The notes below the pieces were generated by a model that worked only from the letters and a program-made list of their open reading frames with translations, made no database searches and was not told the origin of the DNA. This document shows, piece by piece, positions 27,590 to 34,486 of a DNA stretch of 64,000 nt. Made by a program: the position numbers and the translations under genes. The DNA is from Acidobacteriota bacterium (GTDB taxonomy: Bacteria > Acidobacteriota > Terriglobia > Terriglobales > Acidobacteriaceae): the NCBI GenBank assembly GCA_003225175.1, contig QIBA01000057.1, forward strand, positions 62,001 to 126,000, given 5' to 3'. The stretch's first letter is position 1; each line of letters starts with the position of its first letter.

Positions 27590-28467
27590 GTCGTCGTTCC
27601 ACGATGATCGTCGCGAGCGGGCTGGTAGTCTCGATGGTGGCGTGCTTCGCTCTTGTCGGTAAGATTGAGGCTGCCTACCCGTCTTCGCCGATGGAAGACG
27701 TGCTGTTTATCTCCTCGCCGGAGTTCGTGAAGCGCGCCAGCCTTGGCTACTCCGGACTGCTCGCCGACATCTACTGGATGCGAGTCGTGCAATATTTTGG
27801 CAGGAAGCACCAGCGTGACTCGAAGGAATACAAGGCGCTGACTCCATTACTGGACATTACGACTACCCTAGACCCGAATCTGGTAGTCGCGTATGAATGG
27901 GGATCGACCTTCCTCGACCAACCTCCTCCAAGCGGCGCCGGAGATGATGCAGCCGCAGTGGCGCTGATTCGCAAAGGTATTCGCAACAATCCCAACGAAT
28001 GGCATCTCTATTTCACGCTCGCTTTCATTCAATACCTCGGGCAGCACGATTATCTCGGGGCCGCGCAGAGCTTCGACGAGGGATCCAAGCTTCCCGGGTC
28101 GCATCCGTGGATGAAGGTCATGGCGGCGAAGATGTTGACCGAAGCCGGCAATTTCGAGACCGCTCGTTACATGTGGCAGAACATCTACAACGAGTCCACA
28201 GACAAGAATCTCAAGCAGAATGCCGAGCTGCATGTTGCGTCGCTCGTTGTCGATCAGGAGGTTCCTAAATTGGAATCCGTCGCTTCCGAATTCGCAAGGC
28301 ATACCGGACACAATCCGTCGTCCTGGAGAGACCTCATCGTAGCCGGGTGGCTCCGCTCGATTCCCGTCGATCCAACCGGAGCACCCTATGTGCTTCGGAG
28401 TGACGGCCATGTTGTGGTAGCCGACCCGAAGAAATTACCCTTCATAACCAGAGGGAAGCCCGAATAG
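27586..28467 (+). CDS. Membrane-anchored TPR-like protein of the ABC operon
   Basis: This 293-residue protein starts at a GTG overlapping the permease stop (GTGA). One N-terminal hydrophobic segment (IVASGLVVSMVACFALVG) could be an anchor or uncleaved signal. The rest is helical with TPR-like spacing (NEWHLYFTLAFIQYLGQHDY, KMLTEAGNFETARYMWQNIY). The end (DPTGAPYVLRSDGHVVVADP) is a short beta-rich segment often seen in such accessory proteins. I do not recognise a named family. Translational coupling implies a role with the exporter. Confidence 0.72.
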   Translation: MSRRSTMIVASGLVVSMVACFALVGKIEAAYPSSPMEDVLFISSPEFVKRASLGYSGLLADIYWMRVVQYFGRKHQRDSKEYKALTPLLDITTTLDPNLVVAYEWGSTFLDQPPPSGAGDDAAAVALIRKGIRNNPNEWHLYFTLAFIQYLGQHDYLGAAQSFDEGSKLPGSHPWMKVMAAKMLTEAGNFETARYMWQNIYNESTDKNLKQNAELHVASLVVDQEVPKLESVASEFARHTGHNPSSWRDLIVAGWLRSIPVDPTGAPYVLRSDGHVVVADPKKLPFITRGKPE

Positions 28468-28514
28468 CCAACAGTCTCGAGCTGCGAGTCTGCCGTAAAG
28501 AAGACTTCGAGCAA

Positions 28515-28958
28515 GTGTGGGCTTTGGACCAGCGTTGTTTTCCAAGGGACATTGCTTATTCCCGACAAGAACTTGAGTACCACCTGCGCCGGAAGTCAGC
28601 GATTTGTCTCGTTGCCTGGGAAGGCGAGCAGCTAGAAGGATTCATCCTCGGGCATCCTGAAGTTCGTGGGTTCGGGCACATCATCACCCTGGACGTAGAT
28701 GCATCCGCGCGACGAGCGGGTCTCGGAACAAGATTGATGCGCGCGCTCGAAGAAGCCTTCGTTGCCCTTGGCTGCAGATCAATACTTCTCGAAGTCGCAG
28801 TGAACAATCATTCTGCGCTCGCCTTCTATAAGAAGCACGGCTACTCCGTTTTGAAAACTTTGCGACGGTATTATCCCGGCGGATTGGACGGATTGCTGAT
28901 GGCGAAGCCGGTTGTCGCGCAAAACTCCAGCGCATCGAACGCATCCAATCGCACGTAA
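28515..28958 (+). CDS. GNAT N-acetyltransferase (RimI-like)
   Basis: The acetyl-CoA loop is clear (ARRAGLGTRLMRALEEAF), as are the C-terminal NHSALAFYKKHGY and the downstream LRRYYPGG typical of RimI-like protein acetyltransferases. The fold's first strand (LRVCRKEDFEQV) is encoded just upstream of the first standard start codon (GTG 28515). No ATG, GTG or TTG occurs in that frame back to the stop at 28401-28403. The true start may be a rare one, for example CTG 28482 or the ATA overlapping the previous stop. It is the last gene of the ABC operon. Confidence 0.8.
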   Translation: MWALDQRCFPRDIAYSRQELEYHLRRKSAICLVAWEGEQLEGFILGHPEVRGFGHIITLDVDASARRAGLGTRLMRALEEAFVALGCRSILLEVAVNNHSALAFYKKHGYSVLKTLRRYYPGGLDGLLMAKPVVAQNSSASNASNRT

Positions 28959-28971
28959 CGCTCCATGGACA

Positions 28972-30207
28972 CTAGCCGCTTCTTTGTGGGGCTCCGAAGG
29001 GCACGCCTTTAGCCTCCGGTCCCAGATAGACCACGAGTGCGGCGAGGCTCAGCACTGCTGCGGCAAGAATGCCCATGGACGCTGTATAGGAAAAGCGCTC
29101 ACCCAATTTGGGTTCGGTGTAACTGATGCTCGACGCGCAGAGCACTCCAAGTTGATAAGCAAATCCGGGAAAGAATCCACGGAGTTCCCCCGGCGAGAGT
29201 TCGTTGATATGAGCCGGAATCACACCCCAAGCGCCTTGCACCATGAACTGCATGGCAAATCCGCCGGCGACCAACAGCGCTGTCGTGGGCGAAAGGATCC
29301 AAAGTGGGATCGCAATTAAACCAAGCAGCGCGGCCGTGATCATGGCGCGCCTGCGGCCTTTCCAGTCGGAGTAGGCTCCAAATGCGAGTCCTCCGCATAT
29401 AGCGCCGATCATGGTGATGATGCTGATGAGCGCAGTTGCGTGTGCCCCATATCCGCGCTGATGACTGAGAAACGTCGGATATAAATCCTGCGTGCCGTGC
29501 GACATGAAATTCATCATCGTCATCAGCAGGACTAGATAGAGGAAGCGACGGCCATTACGCCGGACGATGAGCCAATATGTTCCCCAATCGGTACGGGTCG
29601 AATGCCATGCTTCGGACTCTTTGACTTTGGCGCGAATAAACAAAGAGAGCAGGGCAGGGAGGCCGCCGACGAAGAAGAGCGCTCGCCAGCCGTGTCGTGG
29701 GTAGATCGTGAAATAGGCTACGGCTGCGAGGATGTTCCCGAGCGCATATCCTTCTTGAAGAAGACCTGAGACGAGTCCCCGCCAGCGCGCCGGAACCGAC
29801 TCCAGGGTGAGAGACGCTCCGACTCCCCATTCGCCTCCCATGCCGATCCCATACAGCAATCGCAGAAACAAAAACACGTTGTAGCTAGTCGCAAACCCGG
29901 AAAGGACTTCGATGACTGAATAAAAGATGATGTCGAGCATCAAGGGCAGCCGTCTTCCATAACGATCCGCGAGCAATCCAAAGATGATCGCGCCCACTGG
30001 CCTCATTGCGAGACTAGCCGTCAGCGTTAATGCGATATCAGGACGCGTGCGATGGAAATCGCGGGCGACATCATTCAACACATAAGTGAGAACGAAGAAG
30101 TCGAAGGCATCGAGGGTCCAGCCGAGAAATCCGGCCATGAGAGCATTGCGCTGGTTGGCCCGCTCCGCCGCACTCTGCGTTATAAATCCGGGTGATTCGA
30201 GGGGCAT
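28972..30207 (-). CDS. Major facilitator superfamily transporter (carboxylate/sugar type)
   Basis: The 411-residue protein has twelve predictable spans. Motif A occurs as GLLADRYGRRLPLM after span 2 and again as GAYSDWKGRRRAM. The N-terminal GFLGWTLDAFDFFVLTYVL resembles the sialate:H+ symporter/lactate-permease group of MFS carriers. It is 3 bp downstream of the SGNH lipoprotein gene on the same strand, so import of a product released by that esterase is a reasonable inference. Substrate is unassigned. Confidence 0.85.
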   Translation of the reverse strand: MPLESPGFITQSAAERANQRNALMAGFLGWTLDAFDFFVLTYVLNDVARDFHRTRPDIALTLTASLAMRPVGAIIFGLLADRYGRRLPLMLDIIFYSVIEVLSGFATSYNVFLFLRLLYGIGMGGEWGVGASLTLESVPARWRGLVSGLLQEGYALGNILAAVAYFTIYPRHGWRALFFVGGLPALLSLFIRAKVKESEAWHSTRTDWGTYWLIVRRNGRRFLYLVLLMTMMNFMSHGTQDLYPTFLSHQRGYGAHATALISIITMIGAICGGLAFGAYSDWKGRRRAMITAALLGLIAIPLWILSPTTALLVAGGFAMQFMVQGAWGVIPAHINELSPGELRGFFPGFAYQLGVLCASSISYTEPKLGERFSYTASMGILAAAVLSLAALVVYLGPEAKGVPFGAPQRSG

Positions 30208-30210
30208 GGA

Positions 30211-30990
30211 CTATTTCTTGAGCGCCTCGGCGATTGCTTGCTCAGCCAATGGCTGCATCACTTCATAAGCTGCGTCGTTCGGATGCAAACAGTCGTAGGT
30301 GAGTTCCTTCCTGAACATACCGGAGTTATCGACCGTCGCTGAGTAGTAATCGAGATAACCAAATCCATTCTTCGCCGTGTAGGCCTTGATCCATTCGTTG
30401 AGCGCGACGATCTGCTGAGGAGGCCGCCGCTGAGTCTGCGGCTTAAGGTAATCGCAAACCGGCATCACAGACGCTATGACGACGCGGATGCCATTCGCTC
30501 TGGCCAACTCCGACATCGACGAAAGATTATCCTCAATATTCTGGAGGGTCTCAGAGCCCGTATTCCCAGCGATATCATTGGTTCCGGCGAGCGTCACTAC
30601 CAATTTGGGCTTGAGATCGATTACATCGGGACGAAAGCGTACGAGCATTTGCGGCGTAGTCTGTCCGCTGATGCCGCGATTGATGTAAGGCTTTCCCGGA
30701 AAGAATTGTGCCTTACCTTTGCCCCATCCATCGGTAATCGAATCTCCCATGAATACAATTCGATTCTCCCCGGACGCTGGCGGCGGAGTTGACGCGTTCG
30801 CGTCGCGGTAGCGGCCAAGATTCGGCCAGTCGTTCAGCGCCTGATGCGCGCGTTGAAGTTGTGGGATTAGTCTTTCCAGGTCCGGATCAGCAGATTGCGA
30901 TTGCGGTTGCGCCTGAGAAGTTGGCGATGGAGCTTGCGCCATGCAGGCAGAAAGCGAGAAGAGAAGGAGCGACCATCCGAGAATCTTCAT
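30211..30990 (-). CDS. SGNH/GDSL-type esterase lipoprotein
   Basis: The 259-residue protein has a lipoprotein signal (lipobox LSAC, Cys16) and then an SGNH hydrolase. Block I is FMGDSITDGWG with nucleophile Ser84, block II contains GISGQTT, block III is GTNDI with Asn138, and block V near the C-terminus is DCLHPND with the Asp-x-x-His pair. Such enzymes remove acyl or acetyl groups from glycans or lipids, and here it would act anchored in the periplasm or outer membrane. It is coupled to the MFS carrier. Confidence 0.87.
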   Translation of the reverse strand: MKILGWSLLLFSLSACMAQAPSPTSQAQPQSQSADPDLERLIPQLQRAHQALNDWPNLGRYRDANASTPPPASGENRIVFMGDSITDGWGKGKAQFFPGKPYINRGISGQTTPQMLVRFRPDVIDLKPKLVVTLAGTNDIAGNTGSETLQNIEDNLSSMSELARANGIRVVIASVMPVCDYLKPQTQRRPPQQIVALNEWIKAYTAKNGFGYLDYYSATVDNSGMFRKELTYDCLHPNDAAYEVMQPLAEQAIAEALKK

Positions 30991-31019
30991 GGGCTGGCAT
31001 GATAAACCAGCAGTACGAG

Positions 31020-32369
31020 TTAGACGGTCACTACTGCCATGGGGAGCGAGATCTCGATCTGAAATCCGCCCTCTTTAAGATTACCTGCCCCGATTTTTCC
31101 GTTGTGAAGTTTTATGGCGCGCTCTGCGATTGCGAGTCCAAGTCCAACGCCGCCCGTCCGGCGTTCACGGGATGTGTCCACTCGATAGAACGGTTTAAAG
31201 ACATTGTCCAATTCCGATTCCGGTACACCGGGTCCGTGATCTCGCACAATGATCTTTACGTCATTGGGTTCGCATTTGATGCTGATCTGAACCGCGGTTC
31301 CGGGTTCGGTGTAGCGGATCGCGTTGCGAACCACGTTCTCAAAGGCGCTGCGCAGCAGCTCCTGATCTCCCTCGATCCAACATTCCTGCATGCGGTCTAG
31401 CGCGACAGTGCAGCTGCGAGATTGCGCTTCAATTTCAACATCGGCAGCGATCTCGGCGAGGAGATCGGGAATGTGAACCATCGTGCTCGCCGGCACAGAG
31501 TCACCAGATTCCAGGCGCGATAGTGTCAGCAACATGCCCACCAAGCCGCTAAGTCTCTCTGCCTCGCGTTCAATGCGGTCGAGCGGTGGCGAGTGCTCGA
31601 TTCCCGAATCGCTGCGAGCAAGATCAAGAGCGAGCTTCAATCGCGTGAGCGGAGAGCGCAGCTCATGCGAAACATCACTGATCAGCCGCTGCTGGGCTCC
31701 AATGAGAACCTCCAGCCGCTCAGCCATCAGGTCGAAGTCCTGGACCAATTGTCCGACTTCATCGAGTTGAGCGGAGCCTTTACCAGCTCGTGCTTTCAGA
31801 TCGCCGGCAGCAATTTTCTGCGCGGCTGCTCGCAGGCGTGTGATCGGTCGAGTCAAGTAGCGTGCGAGCAAAGCGCAAATTAAACCTGAAATGACTAGCG
31901 CCAGTCCTAGCCGTTTGAAAGGATTTCCCCGAACTAGAGGAAGCTCGATACGCCTTAATTCGAAAATTGCCACATAGTTCGCCGACCGTCCTGGGAGCAA
32001 GCCCGTAATGCCAAACCTCTGATTCTCGATCGTACGAAACTCGACTCCTCCTGGAGCCCGGAGAGTTCCAAGATTGATCTTCCGATGTTTGTTGTCGCAG
32101 AGAAAATTGCCGCCTGTATCGAGCAAATCGAGCGGCATGCGTCCGGGCTCGACCGACTTCTTACTCTCGATCACTGCCTTGCAGCCGCCGTCCTCATACG
32201 AATGGATGAGGATCTCCGCATTAGACAAAATTGCAGGGGTGAGTCCCCGATGTACGGCAGATCGGATCTGATCTTCCGTTGGCCGTTCCGCCGTGGCGAT
32301 CAGTACTCCAAAAATAAGTGCGGTGCAGATCCAAAAAGACGCAAAGATTTTGAAGAAGAGGCTGCGCAT
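31020..32369 (-). CDS. Sensor histidine kinase (CpxA/EnvZ-like)
   Basis: This 449-residue classical kinase has a first membrane span at residues ~7-25, a periplasmic domain of about 125 residues and a second span at ~154-170. HAMP follows at ~171-225, then the H-box SDVSHELRSPLTRL with phospho-acceptor His235, N-box NVVRNAIRYTE, and G boxes VRDHGPGVPE and GVGLGLAIAE. The start at 32369 is chosen because the longer frame runs antiparallel into the regulator gene. It follows the response regulator gene by one base, so they are one operon. The periplasmic signal is unknown. Confidence 0.92.
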   Translation of the reverse strand: MRSLFFKIFASFWICTALIFGVLIATAERPTEDQIRSAVHRGLTPAILSNAEILIHSYEDGGCKAVIESKKSVEPGRMPLDLLDTGGNFLCDNKHRKINLGTLRAPGGVEFRTIENQRFGITGLLPGRSANYVAIFELRRIELPLVRGNPFKRLGLALVISGLICALLARYLTRPITRLRAAAQKIAAGDLKARAGKGSAQLDEVGQLVQDFDLMAERLEVLIGAQQRLISDVSHELRSPLTRLKLALDLARSDSGIEHSPPLDRIEREAERLSGLVGMLLTLSRLESGDSVPASTMVHIPDLLAEIAADVEIEAQSRSCTVALDRMQECWIEGDQELLRSAFENVVRNAIRYTEPGTAVQISIKCEPNDVKIIVRDHGPGVPESELDNVFKPFYRVDTSRERRTGGVGLGLAIAERAIKLHNGKIGAGNLKEGGFQIEISLPMAVVTV

Positions 32370-32370
32370 T

Positions 32371-33099
32371 TTATCTGAGCTGTTTCTCTCGTACCGGAGA
32401 GTGGACCATCGACACGTACATATAGCCCGTGTTGCGAATGGTCTTGATGCGCTCCCGACCATTCGGGAGATTTCCGAGCTTCTTGCGCAGTTTGCTGATG
32501 TGTACGTCGATACTGCGATCAAACGGACTCAGTTCCCGTCCCAGTACGACCGAAGCGATCTCATCCCGGCTTACCACATTGCCCGCGGATCGTAGCAGAA
32601 CTTCGAGCAAATTGAACTCTACCGTAGTAGTTTCCAGGACTTTTCCGTTTAGGGTAATTGTTCGGGATCCGGGATCGAGTTCCACGTCCCCCACTTGCAC
32701 GGGCTGCTTCGTAGCGCTCGATCCGCGTTGCTCTCGGGCGTTTCGGCGTCCGATTGCACGAATGCGAGCCAGTAACTCGCGCGCGTTGAACGGTTTCGAA
32801 AGATAGTCGTCAGCTCCGATTTCAAGTCCGACGATACGATCAAGCTCATCGCCGCGCGCGGTCAGAAGCAGCACAGGAATATCGGATGTTGTCCGCAGCT
32901 CCCGCAGTAAATCGAAGCCATTCATCCCGGGAAGCATGACGTCGAGGACAACCATCTGGTGATTGCCTTCCCGTGCTTTCTCCAAACCGCGAGCGCCGTG
33001 CTGAACGCTTTCTACTTCGAACCCTTCTTTACGCAGATACTCCGACAGCATTTCGCAGAGCTCCGCATCATCATCAATAATCAGGATTTTGTCCAACAT
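32371..33099 (-). CDS. OmpR/CpxR-family response regulator
   Basis: The 242-residue protein has a receiver domain with acidic pocket DDD (residues 9-11), phospho-acceptor Asp53 in VLDVMLPGMNGFD and Lys in YLSKPFNARELL. A C-terminal winged-helix DNA-binding domain follows (ISKLRKKLGNLPNGRERIKT, RNTGYMYV). It is the upstream partner of the kinase at 31020. Sequence layout is closest to CpxR-type regulators, so an envelope-stress role is possible but not shown. Confidence 0.92.
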   Translation of the reverse strand: MLDKILIIDDDAELCEMLSEYLRKEGFEVESVQHGARGLEKAREGNHQMVVLDVMLPGMNGFDLLRELRTTSDIPVLLLTARGDELDRIVGLEIGADDYLSKPFNARELLARIRAIGRRNAREQRGSSATKQPVQVGDVELDPGSRTITLNGKVLETTTVEFNLLEVLLRSAGNVVSRDEIASVVLGRELSPFDRSIDVHISKLRKKLGNLPNGRERIKTIRNTGYMYVSMVHSPVREKQLR

Positions 33100-33364
33100 G
33101 TGTAAGAGCTAAGATGACCCAGCTACTAGGATTGTGGCACGTTTCATATCATGGAACTCAGCTATTTACCTTTCTTTACACCCGAACTGCATGTTTTAAG
33201 GTCAACTGCTTCCCGAAAGTGGTCTTATTTAGCAGGAACGACAATAACGCCCAGGGACGAACATCACATCTTCGTCGTGCAAGTCTCTCCTGGTCGTCCC
33301 TCGGCGACATGGGCGGAGATGACGGCCTGATCATCTCCGCTCGTTTTTTACTATCTGAAGAGAG
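33100..33364 (+). ncRNA. Possible leader RNA or small RNA upstream of a small membrane protein gene
   Basis: This is gene-free space between the divergently oriented regulator gene and the small ORF at 33365. A stem (AGGGACGA at 33253-33260 with TCGTCCCT at 33294-33301) precedes a strong terminator at 33313-33349, which ends about 10 bp before the ORF's ribosome-binding site. A transcript starting here would end at the terminator unless attenuated. No known riboswitch class was recognised and no clear promoter was found. Confidence 0.3.
33313..33349 (+). terminator. Rho-independent terminator/attenuator
   Basis: A 10-bp perfect stem (GCGGAGATGA with TCATCTCCGC) and an 8-base loop are followed by TCG and a run of six T. 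No protein gene on this strand lies upstream, so it must end a non-coding transcript or act as an attenuator for the gene at 33365. Confidence 0.7.
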
Positions 33365-33658
33365 GTGCGGCGATTGCATCCTGGTGTATGGGAAAAAGTA
33401 GTTGACGCTCTCTTCTGGTTCCAGCTGGCCTGGATCATCTCCGGCTTCCTCCTCATGGCGTACTTCGCATTAAAAATTTTTCCTGCCGAGGCAGACATCG
33501 CGAGTTCCCATTCTGATCCTGCCGTCCCTGCTCAACGGCCTAAATTAATCACGCTCGGCAACTATCGATTTGAAGTTGCTCCTGATTTCCCCAATGCCCG
33601 CACCAACGTGATCGAGCTTTACCGACGGCAATCCGACAAGGACGCTGGACTTCGGTAA
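33365..33658 (+). CDS. Small single-span membrane protein, unknown function
   Basis: This is a 97-residue frame with one clear membrane span (ALFWFQLAWIISGFLLMAYF) near residues 15-36, a Pro/Ser-rich linker and a hydrophilic C-terminal domain (LGNYRFEVAPDF). Codon usage looks like neighbouring genes, which argues that it is real. Start is uncertain. GTG 33365 is very close to GAGAGG, whereas TTG 33374 is spaced 8 nt from it and is equally likely. No family recognised. Confidence 0.5.
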   Translation: MRRLHPGVWEKVVDALFWFQLAWIISGFLLMAYFALKIFPAEADIASSHSDPAVPAQRPKLITLGNYRFEVAPDFPNARTNVIELYRRQSDKDAGLR

Positions 33659-33778
33659 CTGGCGTTATTTAACCGCCGAGCACAACATCTTCTTCAGTTT
33701 GAGTGTCTGAGTTACTAAGGGAAAACTCCGTCGCCAATTCAAGCGATCGAGGGTCTATTCTTCGGGTTGGGAGGAGTT

Positions 33779-34381
33779 GTGAAACGCCTGTTTGCTGCGC
33801 TTTTCTTTATTTCGTCGATTCTTCTTGTAGATACGCTTCATGCCCAACAACAAATGGATGCCCAATTCGGAATCAGCGGCATAAACGCGCCATCCGCTAC
33901 CAATTTCGATTTAAATGATTTCAACCACTCTCCGCAATCTCTCAGCGGCGGAGTGTATCCGAGCTTCGCAGCCGACTTCATTATCTGGCGCAATCTTGGA
34001 TTCAATGGCGAAGTTGCATGGAGGGCCACTCGCGGTACCTACCAGGACCTCACACCCTACCGGCCGATTTTCTATGACTTCAACGCTGTGTATGCACGCA
34101 AGGTTGGTCGCATCGGCTACGCCGCGATGGGCGGAATTGGCGCGGAAAGCATCCGCTTCTACGGTGACTTTGTGAACTGCAACAACTTTGGCCAGTGCAC
34201 CAACTACGTGAGCAGCAATCACTTTCTCGGACACGTAGGCGCAGCCTTGCGGCTTTACCTGACAAAGACCGTCTATCTGGCTCCCGAAGCGCACTTCTAT
34301 TTCGTGCATAACAATCTCGAGTTCACGTCCGCTCATGCTACACGCTACGGCTTGAATCTCGGATACAGCTTCGGACGATAG
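33779..34381 (+). CDS. Outer-membrane beta-barrel protein
   Basis: The 200-residue protein has a signal peptide (KRLFAALFFISSILLVDTLHA, then QQQ). Alternating hydrophobic/polar strands rich in Tyr, Phe and Gly follow, ending in GLNLGYSFGR, as in eight-stranded OmpA/OmpW-like barrels that face the outer membrane. GGGAGGAG lies just upstream. A TTG at 33767 is another possible start. A palindromic repeat lies four bases after the stop and may act as the transcript end. Function unknown. Confidence 0.72.
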   Translation: MKRLFAALFFISSILLVDTLHAQQQMDAQFGISGINAPSATNFDLNDFNHSPQSLSGGVYPSFAADFIIWRNLGFNGEVAWRATRGTYQDLTPYRPIFYDFNAVYARKVGRIGYAAMGGIGAESIRFYGDFVNCNNFGQCTNYVSSNHFLGHVGAALRLYLTKTVYLAPEAHFYFVHNNLEFTSAHATRYGLNLGYSFGR

Positions 34382-34385
34382 CTTC

Positions 34386-34415
34386 GGTAGAGACGCAGCA
34401 TGCTGCGTCTCCACC
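34386..34415. repeat. Short palindromic repeat (family C), copy 1
   Basis: This is a 30-bp near-perfect palindrome centred on GCAGCATGCTGC with one mismatch, immediately after the barrel-protein stop. A second copy lies at 44318-44347, also at the end of a plus-strand gene. A role as transcript terminator or stabiliser is likely. Confidence 0.75.
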
Positions 34416-34486
34416 ATGCTGGCGCGTTCCTAAACCTGCGAAGTCGGCCCTTGCATTCCCGCAAAGACGCGCTGGTTCTCTGCCAG

